A DNA stretch of 42,278 bases, from the NCBI RefSeq assembly GCF_000003815.2, contig NC_049996.1, positions 394,871 through 437,148 on the forward strand, written 5' to 3'. Made by a program: the position numbers and the translations under genes. Positions within the stretch are counted from its first letter, which is position 1. The number at the start of each line of letters is the position of its first letter. Below are positions 10,576 through 22,800 of the stretch, in pieces. The notes under the pieces are model-generated. The model was not told where the DNA came from and made no database searches. It was given only the letters and a program-made list of their open reading frames with translations. The DNA comes from Branchiostoma floridae (Eukaryota > Chordata > Leptocardii > Amphioxiformes > Branchiostomatidae).

Positions 10576-12906
10576 ACAGAGAAGAGAACATCGGACTTGA
10601 CTGTGAGTTAGCTTTTACTTTAAGAACTCTTTCAAAAATGAGGGTCGGCATGCTGCAAGGCATATTCAGTCGTTGAATTTTCTGATGTTGAAATTAATGT
10701 TAAATGTAGTCCGTGCACTAAACGTCCAGCCAGAACGTTCATAGAAAGAAGCGTAATACGTGGCCGTCATTTTCTGCGCCTGAGAGCCTTTTAAATCTTA
10801 AGGTCATGAAATTCAAAATTAACAACATTCCGCTTTGACGTGAAATGTGAAGCATCCAACCTGCACAAAGGAAGCATAATACATCTCTAGAATTTAGCGC
10901 AAAGCATGATTGGGACCCCCCATGCAGACCCTTAGAAATGACAATGCAAGTGCTGGGATAGGGCAAGTATGTGATACTCGGAATTTCTAGTTTTTCACAA
11001 TTCCATTGTTAAAACTTAAGCCCTCCCAGCCATTTCTTGTCATCTCTGAAAGAGTTCCCATTTCTTTACTAATATCTAGATTAAGGTTGTGACTAATATT
11101 TTATTGCAGATAAGGTGGAGAACACAGTACATTTTCCTAATTGAAGAAAGCACTTGTACAATTGTCTGTTGTTTCATTCTGTATGGCAATGGGGTATAGT
11201 TTCAAACTCATTTGCAATCAAACTGTTTTCCCTGATATCTTCTTTATTCACTTACATCCTTTTGAAAGCTTTCTAACTTGGAAATTGTCCTTTGTGTACA
11301 TGAAAAAATTTTTACGGTGAAGCAGTCATTTAATATCAAGAAACAAAATTTTAAGGGACAAACAAAGCGACAGATTCAACTTATTTTGTAGAAGCTCAAA
11401 ATGGAAAAAATTACATAGATCTAACATTTTCATGAGGATCTTGAATTTAGCCGTAGTATGCTGGCCAAAAAAATACATGGAAAGCCATTATTATTTTTCA
11501 AACAATTACTTTTTATTAATGTTTTGGCATACATAAGAATGGAAAGTCACAAAGTTACAGTGATTCAATAATGACATATACAAAACTGTAAGACCAACGG
11601 CCCTTTTTATATACAACATACATAAATAGCAGCAATACAAATTAACTAGAAATAATTGCATAATGACAAAAAATTATTGAACAAATTCCCATTCGCTTTC
11701 AGTACTAATTCAAATCTTCTTTGATATAAGCTTTTACTTCGTCTTTTTGGCACAGTGTATTAAGAAATTCAAGTGCAACTCTTCTTAATTTTCTTAGAAC
11801 TTGCTTTGATCAAATTCATTGAATTTTTTATTATTGACATGATAATAAATTCCAGCTCTAATGTTATATTTTTCTCGGCAGTCAAAGAAATTAGATTCAT
11901 GTATACCTGGATTCTAGCTGAAACATAATCAAGATTATTCATACAAAGTTACAAAATTTATGAGAAATTCAGACATTTTACAGAATTGTCTGTGAGTGAG
12001 ACAGACTGTATTTCAGTGATGAAGTGGATTTCAGGGAAAATACTTTGATCACATGATGTTTGTTGGAAATATGTCCCATTGCTGTATACTGAAAATGGAA
12101 AAGACAATGTAGTGCTTTTTTTCTGTAGAGTGAAATGTACTACAGGTAAGCTGTGTGTGATGCTGGGAAGAGAGGAATTGGGTGTAAGAAATTGGCCAAA
12201 CGAAATTATATCTGTACATTCTTCCAGGATTATATACTCTTAAGTTTCTTTCTATTTGAAATGTAGTCAGAGATAGATTTAATAAATGAATTAAAGGTAC
12301 GTAAGACAGACAGACAGCTGTAGTGAGATTGGTTTTATAAGGCAATTGTAACAATATTTAATAATAGGTAGATAGTTTACTCTAAATACTTTAGACAGGC
12401 CCAGAGTTGCAGTTTGAGGTTGACCTGTTAACAGAGTTAATTTCCAGGCAGTTTTAACAAGTAGTTGAGGTAGATGATTTAGCTATATATATATAGCTTT
12501 ATAGACAGGCAGTTGTAAATGAAAACATACTGTTAAACAAAGGAAAGAACTTTCTGGTGAATAATCTCTGAGGAAATGACAGATTTTTTTGTTTGGCTGA
12601 TTTCTTTAAAGTCATGTAATAGTTCATTTTCAGACTTTGTTACGACTGTTTATGTAGCTGCAACAATACCAATGTCTTGTTGCAAGATTTAGGGCTTGTC
12701 TCATGTTGATCTAGTAGAGTTTGACAGTGATGTTTTATGCTGACAGACTTTATTTGATGAGCTTGAGACTAGGCCTGGATTTCAAAACAGGAGGTTTGAA
12801 TTGTTACAAGTACGTAAACAGTGATAACAAAGTTTGAAGAGAGTTTCCATCGCTGCATGACAAACACAATTCGTCTCTTTCTGTATGTTCTATTTCTACT
12901 TCCTGG
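10576..12906. other. No gene seen
   Basis: AT-rich sequence between repeats. Only isolated splice-like motifs were noted and none joins in frame with a neighbour. If the minus-strand gene at 13577-18672 continues, its later exons would lie here or further left, but none could be supported. Confidence 0.45.
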
Positions 12907-13080
12907 GCTTAGCCTGGAGGAGGAACTTCTGTCCCAGGGTTCTAACTTACACATGCCTCGACTCTGCGTAGTAGACCTGTTGACGAACAGCTCTGTCCGT
13001 CATCAGGCCTACTACGCTAATGGAGAGGGGCTATGTGGATTTTTTTACCCTGACCCAGAGGTTTTCTTCTCCAGGCTTCG
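12907..13080. repeat. Foldback palindrome, ~174 bp
   Basis: The centre is an imperfect 52-bp palindrome (12966-13017) with arms of 25 bp, 22 of them matching, around ctct. Pairing continues outwards more loosely: agcctggaggagg near 12911 pairs with cttctccaggct near 13067, with cccagggtt and accctgaccc between. Transcribed either way, it would give a long hairpin. It looks like a small foldback transposon. Confidence 0.75.
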
Positions 13081-13576
13081 ACGCTAGGTTTGGTTGCTTG
13101 ATGTAAATATTCCTGGGAGATAGTGCGCATAATATATACGTTCTCAAAATAGTAAGGGGGTGGTTGGTTTGTGTGTATATATTTATATAATTTTTTTTTT
13201 CTATCTTTTTATTAAGTATATTTAAGCTAAGTTTTTTTTGTATTTTAAGTTATTTACCTGATCAGTCATTGCCAAGGTATGCTGGTGTTTCGAAGCACCG
13301 GGTCTTCAGCTTAGCAAAGACCTTCCCTGGGGAGCACACTGTATGCATTGCTGACAGGAGTCAAAAATTTTTGGACAACTAGAAAATTTAAGTGTGGAGG
13401 TTCTAAGTATGGTAAAGTGACTGCATGAAGGTGTGACGTACCGTGTGAAATTTTGGTTATGTGTTTGGACAAGTGGTTCTGATGTAGGGAATCAAGTGAA
13501 AAGGTGTAGTGCTTAAAGTGTGATGTGTTATCTTGTGTTGTGTTGTGTTAATAAAGAAACCATACTCACAACTCAC
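13081..13576. other. No gene seen
   Basis: T-rich low-complexity sequence and single-copy DNA. In the minus-strand gene model this is intron 3 or 3' flank. Confidence 0.5.
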
Positions 13577-13637
13577 ATCTTCTTTCACAGCTCTGATGAT
13601 AAAACCCTTCTTCCTCTCACAACGCTTCAGTCCAGGC
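13577..13637 (-). CDS. Exon 3 of unrecognised gene
   Basis: Acceptor gtctgtctttaag and donor GAT|gtgagt. It reads PGLKRCERKKGFIIRAVKED after the completed Arg codon. Confidence 0.6.
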
Positions 13638-16600
13638 CTTAAAGACAGACAAACAAAAGTTAGTGCTTTAACAACAGCAATATTGAAGTCTGTTATAGCC
13701 AACTACAAATTAAAACTGTGTCTCATGTACGTGGTGAAAAAATCTAAGGACAACATAAGTGATATTGTGACTTAAGGGTTCAACACATTGAAAAAAGAAT
13801 GCAGGAAAGTGTGACATACTCTCAAATTGAAGCATTTAAAGAGTATTGAATACAAGCCTTTAAAAGTGTCAAGTCGTGAGTTTGAAAGATCATAGAGGAT
13901 GGGTGACACTCCAAAACTAATGTGACGTGCGAAAGGAAAAACATTTACCGGAACAATTAAGGACACCTGTATGTTGCGAACGACAGACTTACTTGAGGTA
14001 TATCTTTATTCCCCTCAGTGTCCTCAAGTCGACTGGACCGGTCTGGACGTCAGGTTCCTCCCAATCAGGTCAACAACATCCATGGCCAGACAACTGACCC
14101 TCAGGACACTCCTGAGAATGACAAGATAATAATTATTACACTCCCATCCAAAGAAGAGGTGAAATGCAGGAGAAACACAGCATGCACAAGAGGAGATGTC
14201 AAAGTATGTGTTGACTGCATGACTGTGCTTTGTGATGTACTGTGATGTTAAAAATCAATTTCAGTCAACCAGCAAGTACCATGAAAGATTCAACTGATTA
14301 AATCTCACTATAGAACAATCCATTTACTTCTGAATCAATATCTGTAGAAAGTATGGTGGTGCACTGGTGGTGTTATGCTCATTGACAAGTTCTTAACACA
14401 TTAGTTTAGACAAAATGTAACATGTAATTTCTAAATTTATTATCTCACCTGTACATAGCTCTTCATTTCAATCATTGTCTTCAAGTAAACAGGTTTGCTG
14501 AGCTCTCATCTGGTCTTGTCTGGTCTGGTCTGGTCTGGTTTGGACAGGAACACCAGCACAGCTGATCCTCAGGACACACCTAACAATGATGGAAGAATCA
14601 TCGGTGTGATGCACAGAAAATAAGATTGCACATTTGAAATATCCCTTTGCTTTAATAAATGTATAAAGTGTTCAATTTATTAACTGGTTATAGAAATGTT
14701 GTACTGATTATTATTAAGTCTGAGATGCTGTTATGCCTCAGAGTTTTTATCAATAATTACATGCAAAAAAAGCAAACAAGAAAGTACTTAGTAACATGTA
14801 AGTTGTAAAGCTTTGCTCAACCGGTATAAAGTCTGCGCTTTGCTGTGTCTTCAAGTCAACTGGTTTGCTGAGCCCTCATCTGGTTTGATTATACAAGTCT
14901 TCACTTGACTGTATCAGTCAGCAGACACCTAACTGATATACAGATATTATAAGTTATATACCTGTCTGTAATAACACCAAATAAATAGTAAGTAAAATGT
15001 AGAATTTAGATTTTTCTCACCTGACATTGCTCTTGGGTCTTCATATCACCTAGTCTGGTCTGGTCCAATCCAGTCTTGTCAGGTTCAGACAGGAGTCCTC
15101 ACTTAACTGCAGCAGTCAGCAGACACCTAACTATACACACATTACAAGTTACACATTTGTCTCAAATAGCATTTTATAGGAACTGGTAGGTAAAATGGCA
15201 GAACTCATGTTTTCCTGACCTGATATTCCTCTTCACTGTCTTCAAATCACCCGGCTGGTCTGTTCCAATCCAGTCTCATCCAGTTCAGACAGGAGTCCTC
15301 ACTACTGCAGCAGTCAGCAGCTACCTAACTATACATTTACAAGTTACACATTTGTCACAATAGCACAAAATGCTGCTGCTGGAAGATAAAATACAGAATT
15401 CACATTTCTCTCACCTGATGTAGAAATCTCTACTCTTGCATCACCGAATCGCCTGGTCTGATCCGATCTGGTCCAATCCAGTCTTGTCAGGTTTAGACAG
15501 GAGTCTTCACTACTTCAGCAGTCAGCAGCTACCTAACTACTTGGGAGTTACACACTTGCTTGTCAGAAATAACAAATAATATATCAAATGCAAAATTCAG
15601 ATTTCCTAACCTGATACATGCATTCCCCTTGGGTCTTCAAATCACCTGGTCTGTTCCAATCCAGTCTTGTCAGGTTCAGACAGGAGTCCTCACTACTGCA
15701 GCAGTCAGCAGACACCTAACTATCACACATTACAGGTTACTCACTTGTCACAATAGTACAAAGTAGCTGGAAGATAAAATACAGAATTCACATTTTTCTC
15801 ACCTGATAAAAAAAAATTGCTCTTGCATCTCCAGATCAACTGGTCTGGTCTGGTCTGGTCCAGTCTTGTCAGGTTCAGACAGGAGTCCTCACTTCATCAG
15901 CCACCTAACTATACAGACATTGCAAGTTAAACATTTGACTGAAATGGCATTAAAGAAATGGTAGGTAAAATGCAGAATTCAGGATTTCTTACCTGACATT
16001 CCTCCAGTCTTCATATCACCTAGTCTGGTCTGGTCCAATCCAGTCTTGTCAGGTTCAGACAGGATTTGACAGGAGTCCTCACTACTGCATCAGTCAGCAG
16101 ACACCTAACTATCACACATTACAAGTTAACGCTACACATTTGTCTCAAATAATACCAGGTAAATAGTAAATGGTTATGCAAAATTAAGTTTTTTTCACCT
16201 GAATTCCTCTTGTCGGAGTCTCTGCCACTCAGCAGCCACATTAAACTACATTTGCATACAGACATAACAAGTTTCACATGTCTCAAATAAAGGTAGTTAA
16301 ATGCAGGATTCAGATTTTTCTCACCTGATACTCCTGTACTCAATCACTGGTGCCTCTGTCATCACGAGTCTCATGAAGATAGGGTTTGATTTGATGTCCT
16401 GTGACAAAAATCAAAACAAGCAAAATCTTAGACTGGAACCATTTAGAAGAAAGGGCAGGAATAGTATCCGCTCACTTTATTCAGCAGTTAGAAAAGCTGT
16501 ATCGTACACCCATGGTTCAAAAGAGACTTCTAGCGGTCAAATAAAGTGCTGCAGTATGTGCAAAAAAAATAGACTGACTGATTTTATCATTGTGCATCAG

Positions 16601-18672
16601 CTGATATTCTTCACGTTCAATCGATAGGGTTTATTAATTGCAACTTTTACTCGGACAGCCACAGTGTTCAGTTTTGCTAGTGTACTGCAATTAATCTAAT
16701 AGTTATTGTAAAGTTCAACACCTGCAGTTTGCGCGGTTCAAAAGCGACGTCATACGGCTGGCTGAAGTACTGCAACACTCGTTCTCAGCAAACTGTTTTT
16801 CTTTTCGTACACTTCAAGCCATCTGTGCCAGGTCCACAAGCCCGGTATGTGGATGTTTAACCAGCCCCGGTTGTTTCTACAGATTAAGCCATTACGTTTC
16901 TGATTATGACTAGTCTGGATACTGTTACCAGGCCTACAAAACCCAGCTCCTCGACACCAGTACCAACTTGCAACCGATAAAACTTTGCCACAGGTCCCTG
17001 AGTTAATCCCTGAGATTACCAAAATTTCCTCAGGGTCAGGTTTACCCTTGAGCCTGTTTTGTGTTTATGCCAGAAGTTTGGCATCCATGCTAGCTTATCA
17101 ATTTTAGAAAACCATCGGAAGCTAGATAATTGAATCCCACCCGTAGCAAAATCTCCTGTAACGTTATAAGCTTAGTCAACTAGGTCCCGATGCCGAGAAG
17201 ATGCCTGTGAGTTCACGACGGGCTTTTTTCTGAGTCAGGCTAGAATACGACTTCCGAAGTCCCAGTGCCAAGCGTCTTCGTCCCGTTTCAACTTGCAACC
17301 ATTTTGTTGGGGAACCACGTTATCATGTGCGGTTTTGGGCGGCTAGTTTAGTACCCTAGCGGTGCAGTACAGCGAATTCCAGGGTGAATTGCAAAGGTAT
17401 TTACGTTTACAACTACCCAAAGATATCCATGCTATATCAAAATTGTAGAAAAATAGGGGAAAGGGAGCCATGATACCTTTAGAATACAATGTACGATTTG
17501 TTTTAGATCGACAGACGGTTATACTGTATTGTATGGCATTTATGCGGATTATCAGGGTGTACAATAGCGTTTTGACCTCCAGTACGACTAAGGTCACGGT
17601 AAATGAAGGTTAGATTAGGGGTGATGAATTCTTTTCTGTGTCCTGGTTACCCAATAGGACATCATGCAGCAAAGTACACCCGATTGTAGATCTAAACCGT
17701 ACTAAAGTCTCCAGTTACAAAGAACTCCCTTTTTAGACGCTAAAAGTTACACGGTTGGCTTAGCCTATTTGGCCGATGGACTTGTTACAATCTATGTCGC
17801 CTTGGGGCACTGTAGCCTTGCAAAATATGGATTCTTCTAACAGTGGGTGTTGCAGATTTTCAGTTAGCCGCGTGGTGTCTCTTTTGAACCATGCGAACTG
17901 CAGAACCCAGTCATGTATTTACTATGGGGAAATTGTATCAACGAAATTGGGTTGATAAAAGAAAACTGCCTAACATGATTAATTGATTGATTGATCATTG
18001 ATTGATTGATTGTATTTCAGTGCATGAAGTTCAATAATAACTTGAGCATCTTGCAATAATTCACTAGTCGTAAGTCGTCTCTTGAGAACCACCATGGTTC
18101 ACGTGGCTAGATGTGACATTTGTTATGCATCTACAGAAACAAACAAACTTTTAGTTGCATATATAACGCGGTATGACTGTACTATAACCAACGTAGCTTA
18201 GACTTCTAAACTGTTGCGACGAGTTATTACAAATTGAAGCTTTCAAGACACCACTTTGTTTACGCTTCATTTAGGCTGAAGATTTAGCGACATCCACATG
18301 CACATTCCTACAGGTGGTCGCTACCAATGATAAACAAATCTAGATCTTTTGTTCCAGCAATCTTTTGGGCAAATATGAACGGGGAACGTTCTGTAATTTA
18401 AAAAGGAGGCATACTAATACGTCCAACGTTCAAAATTATTCCACAACTTCTGCCAAATATTCATAAGATCGAGAAAATGGACTATTTTGATGCATACCTT
18501 TAACTAAGAACTACTACAACACAAGATCTTATAATCATAAACTAAAGAACTACGCCACGGGATACGACTTTGCATACTCTTACTAAGCATCTGAAAACAA
18601 TGTCAACGAAATAGATACTATTTTTACCTCGTCTTCACCACACCACGCCAGCCGGGCCGGCCGCTTCGCCAT
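13577..18672 (-). CDS. Unrecognised gene, three 5' exons
   Basis: Exon 1 (18628-18672) begins at ATG and reads MAKRPARLAWCGEDE, phase 0 out. Exon 2 (16325-16398) is 24 codons plus AG and includes NPIFMRLVMTEAPVIEYRSI. Exon 3 (13577-13637) starts with G to complete AG|G (Arg) and then reads PGLKRCERKKGFIIRAVKED, phase 0 out. Both junctions preserve frame and all splice sites are canonical, which is the main support. The product so far is about 60 residues, basic, with no signal peptide or recognised domain. The 3' end was not found. Intron 2 (13638-16324) contains a tandem array of units that copy the exon 2 donor. The start lies about 1.1 kb from the end of the next minus-strand gene. Confidence 0.6.
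14010..16324. repeat. ~195-bp tandem array carrying copied 5' splice sites
   Basis: The unit contains tctggtctggtccaatccag, gacaggagtcctcactactg, cagcagtcagcagacaccta and (minus strand) ATCAG|gtgagaaaaatct. Donor-like sites lie near 15019, 15212, 15411, 15603, 15796, 15987 and 16193, with the genuine exon 2 donor at 16325. Spacing is about 191-206 bp, except 125 bp for the last step. Looser relatives extend left to about 14010. The array lies wholly in intron 2 of the minus-strand gene. Confidence 0.88.
16325..16398 (-). CDS. Exon 2 of unrecognised gene
   Basis: Acceptor ttttgtcacag and donor ATCAG|gtgagaaaa. The 74 nt run from DIKSNPIFMRLVMTEAP to a split AG. The donor and its downstream sequence are the template for the array in the next intron. 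Confidence 0.65.
16399..17637. other. Intron 1 of the minus-strand gene, left part; no exon seen
   Basis: Possible diverged inverted repeats lie at 16722-16755 and 17875-17905 (cttttgaacc, then aactgcag), suggesting an old element about 1.2 kb long. Confidence 0.45.
17638..17850. repeat. Dispersed repeat, copy 2
   Basis: Diverged copy of 4036-4230 in the same orientation. Shared blocks include cagcaaagtacacccgattg and ggggcactgtagcc. Confidence 0.6.
17979..18015. repeat. (ATTG)n microsatellite
   Basis: A run of attgattgattg units with one interruption. Confidence 0.9.
18628..18672 (-). CDS. Exon 1 of unrecognised gene (start codon)
   Basis: ATG with A at -3 and G at +4, 15 codons, donor GAG|gtaaaa. 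The surrounding GC-rich ggccggccgcttcgccat fits a CpG-type promoter edge. Inverted CCAAT boxes occur upstream, near 18700 and 18910. Confidence 0.55.
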
Positions 18673-19813
18673 GTTGCTGTCTTGTCCAAAATTGAACCGG
18701 CCAATTGAAGACCACGCATGCACTTCTCTTCAAACCACCCAGAAAATTGCATAAGTCTATATCCGAAACATCCCAACGGTTGCTACAAACATTAAAGGAA
18801 GAATTTCTCGGAGAAGAAGCTGGTAATTTTCTTCTTATGTCGGTGAAAAAGGTCCAAATCGTCCACGAGTTAGTAATCCATGTTGGATATCCGCACCACG
18901 CCAGAACGGGGCATAGCTATTGGACAGGCTTCTTGACTGGGCCATTTTTTTGCGTATTTTATACTTTTTCCTAATATTTGTCAGTACTGGTTTCTAAGAG
19001 CTCTTTTTCATAACTACTAGAAACCAAGAACAACCAGAAATGATGCACAAGCAGAAAAAATCACACAATGTCAGTCATAAAAGCCCACGAAGAAGCCTGG
19101 AAAGAGGCTAACGGACATGCCAAGCGTGATACCTGCACATGTGTGTACAGCCACCCTACTTAACATAATCCATCATTCCAGTCATTGCGCACCTGGATAT
19201 AACTGAATCTGTAACATTTCTTATCATCAGTTTAAACATTAATTCTACATCAAAGACGGAAGAATACAATGAAACTTTGCATCTGTATCTTTTATAGCTT
19301 TATTGCAGGCAAATGAGTAAAATATATACATATCAGCAAATGTTTAAAAGATTACCGCAAAATATTAACCTTAGCCAAGTAAGTGAAATGAATATCTTCT
19401 ATTTAGCTTGACAGTAGCAAGTGATTGTTTACCATTTGTAACGACACCGCCCTCCAAGCCCATTCCTCGTTGCAGCACCACAAGTATCACCTCCGTCTAA
19501 CGTTTCACATAAGGGACTACATGGTAAGCGTAGAAACTACATAATAAATGATGAAACATTTAAATCAAATTACCAACTGCGGACGCACATGGTTACAAAC
19601 ACACCGAATGATTCGTTTTAAAGGAGGTAAAATAAATCCTCTCTTTTGAGGCCACGTTGTGTCTACTGTGGATGTTTTATTTAAACCCCGCGAGTGATCA
19701 GTATAGACATGTTTGACTGTATGTCTGACAGGGTAGCAACACACGATTACATGAAGCGAAGCTATGAGTGTAGCAAACGATGTCTCGCATGACTCTCCAC
19801 ACCACCAGTCTTG
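18673..19813. other. Intergenic: promoter side of one gene, 3' flank of the next
   Basis: Both flanking genes are on the minus strand. A short open stretch at 18705-18974 (plus) has no recognisable features. Confidence 0.5.
19676..19681 (-). terminator. Polyadenylation signal AATAAA
   Basis: AATAAA on the minus strand about 135 bp beyond the stop codon at 19814. A second AATAAA-type site (gctttattgc on the plus strand) lies near 19310. Confidence 0.5.
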
Positions 19814-19837
19814 TTAGTACAGCGCCTTTCGGAAATG
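19814..19837 (-). CDS. Exon 14 of the 14-exon gene (stop codon)
   Basis: Acceptor ctttccacag, then HFRKALY and TAA. Followed 135 bp later by a polyadenylation signal. Confidence 0.65.
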   Translation of the reverse strand, partial: HFRKALY

Positions 19838-22800
19838 CTGTGGAAAGAAAGATGACATCAAGATCATTGTTCTAGTTATATACGCTGCTATAGAAGTTAT
19901 CATTGTTCCCCCAAAACAAACAACTCTTGTTGTCGTTGTTGTTTTGTTGTTGTTGTTGTTATGTCGGTGGTGGCATGGTGATGTTTTTGTAACACAAATC
20001 AGCAAGACGATTCGAAGTTTGCCTTTTATGCGTCAAATAAAATACATATAGTTGAGACAGAATTCGAAGCAAGGCGTTTAATAGATGAACATTGGAAAGA
20101 TTCAAACAATGTAAAAGTAATGATAAAAGATGCATTCTCACCTTCATAAACAGCTCCCCTTGTATGATCCTCGGTCTAGCAGGGCCCCAAGCGACACGCT
20201 GTTAACAGAGATAAAAGAAATAAACCAAAGAAATATTGAAATGTAAGATGTCAAGCTATAAATACGATTATCATGCAAATAAGGCCACGTTGATTTGATT
20301 ATATGGATGACATCCGCGCTCGCACCAATTTTCGGCCATTTCAACAAAAAAAAGTTTTCGACCACACAATAAATGGTGCAAAGCAGCTGTAAAATGAGCA
20401 CAAATATTCCGTAGATTGAAAAAAAAAAGTATCAGAAAACAGATGACTAATGCCATAGAATGCCAAAATGAATCTAAAGTCAAAGAATAAGATACAAAAG
20501 GACAGAAAGAAAAAAAAAATCTATTGTTGGTTGGGGGAGGTACCAGTACAGAAAATTCAGGTCCAGAGGATCATTTCCAGGTCCGGACATGAACCTGGAC
20601 CGGATCGTCTGTGGAAACTTGAGAACTGGCAATACTCAAAACAATATGGTAATTGGTCAATTTTGCTACAAAGGAATCTGTTTGGTGGATTATTGGACTC
20701 CCACTGCATTTTAAAATCCCATCTCCATGTAATAAAGGCTAACTGTCTAGGTACCTTTGACTGTAGAAACTTGGTGCAATTGACTATAAACTCTACTTGA
20801 CTTCCGGCTCTTGTTGTCTTCTTGGCCCCCCGGTTAGATTCCAAATGGCTGCCGACATAGTGTGTCCATTTTGTAATTGGCGAAACCTGAAAGTTCCTCT
20901 GTTTTTTTTTTTTCAGGTCTGTTTTTTTCGGATTGGTCCAAGAAGAAAAAAATGTATGATGTACTGGTCCCTACACCTAACTGTTGGTATACCATACTAT
21001 GTGTGTTTAGTCCTATGTTCAACCTTCCTGGCCACTTTGATTTCATACTGAAGGCAACTTTTTTTTTTTGCCAAACTTTTTTTTTATTCGCTAGCTCGCT
21101 CGCATCAGTTTTGGAGTTCCCGGAGGATGTCATCCATATAATCAAATCAACATGGCCTAAAGTGGAAACAAAAACTGAACACCCTACTTTAAGTAAGGTC
21201 AATGTCAGCAAAATGAACCTATTTATTGATCAGATACACATTGGTTATGAAAGCTGTAGCAATTGTGTGACGTTTGGGGGTTCATTCAAACAGTCAATGT
21301 TCCAAGAGTTTGTTTCTTGATAACTACAAAACGTACCTTTTCATCAGCGGAGTATCTGTGCCATCCCTTGGGTCGTCTCTTCTTGTTGTAGTTTTGCTAG
21401 TGGAACGAGAAATGTAGCGGTTAGATATGACAGACAGAGACCGACCGAGTACCCTCGAAAGACAACCGTTGAAAGGAACTTATATGATTGTATTTTTTAA
21501 TTGTGTAACTCAGAGTTTAAGTCCCCAGCGGTGTTCGATTACAGTTATAATATCATACATTTTTCTAAGAATTAAAACGTTTTACTTAACGTCCGCTGTA
21601 TTTATCATTTGTCTGAATCTTTAATTATCTGGTTTACGTTCTAAAAGTTTACAAAGATTTCAATACCCCGTATCTATACTATATGTACAGCTCCCAGATT
21701 GTACCAGATTTTCATGAGGCATAGGTAAGGTAAATGCATGTACTCATGAATATTTGACCTAGAACGGCATTTCACCTTACCTTTAAGTACCGCTTTGTCT
21801 TCCCTTCCGCCGACTTGCGATATCCTGCAAACGAAAATTTCAATTGTAGTCACATAACAAGGACGGAAAGAGTAGTACTAAATGTTACAATAGTTCCAAC
21901 ACCTTTTTAACAACGTATTGACAGTGGGTAACGTTATTCACTGGGTCTTGGATTCAAAATTAGAAGTTGAAACAATCCCTCTCCTTCCACTGCCTTTTAC
22001 CTCCCCAACCGAAGTCAGGAAACCAGAGCCAGGAAGGTCACAATTTCTAGCCAAAAATGGCGTCAGGAGTCAATTACACCCGGGACCTCTAGATCTCGTG
22101 TTGAACGACCTAGCCACTTTGCCATTCGACTCTACTGACTAGCGAAACTAACAAGCATAACAGGAAAATACCTTCAAGCAAAGCTCGTCTTCGAAGTATT
22201 GTACTAAATATTCTTTGATGAAGGCTTCTTAGATAGAGAAATTTCGCTAGACTCTTCCAATGAAAATGAAGGATAATAAGACTTCTTTTCGTGTTTCACA
22301 TGTACATGTACGTACCTATTAAGTCCTGTCCATATGGTGTTCGTTTTTGCGATAATGCGGGCACTGAAAGAAAGAAAAAGGAGTTAATTATGTAAAATTA
22401 TAAGGAGTTAATGTCTACCAAAGAAACATCATTTTGGTACATGATATATACCAATATGATGACAATAAACATTGTTTACAACCAACAATATTTTCAAATC
22501 TAGCTGCTTAGGAGAGGGAGCTTTTTTTCCAAACAAATCAGTAACGAAGAAACTAGCTATAGACATAACCATCACGAATATACTGAGGTCATGTTATGTG
22601 CCAGTCCTAGAGCAGACTGCACTAACTTGCTGTACTGTGATTGGTTAAGCCACCTAGGGCACCTTGCACTTGGTCAGTTCACTATGTACTTGGCCTATAA
22701 AAGCGAGTACATGCTGTACTATGCTCATTCGAGCCCATAACACTGAAGAAGCCACACGGCGAAACATGTTTGTTGTGTGTCGGTTCGAATAAAGTTCCTA

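Noticed and set aside
10377-10676. Three overlapping Cys/Pro-rich reading frames
   Set aside because: All three frames are open because of a degenerate repeat. No start, splice or family support.
12001-12090. Possible terminal exon on the minus strand after ttttcag
   Set aside because: One open frame exists, but nothing joins to it and the encoded peptide has no protein-like character.
18705-18974. 89-codon plus-strand reading frame divergent from the minus-strand start
   Set aside because: No recognisable protein features. It lies in the likely promoter region.
22740-22790. Hammerhead ribozyme-like core (CTGAAGA followed by CGAAAC)
   Set aside because: Stem II is only three pairs with a mismatch, and no NUH cleavage site was found that also lets stem I pair. 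The motif is better read as part of a retroelement end.
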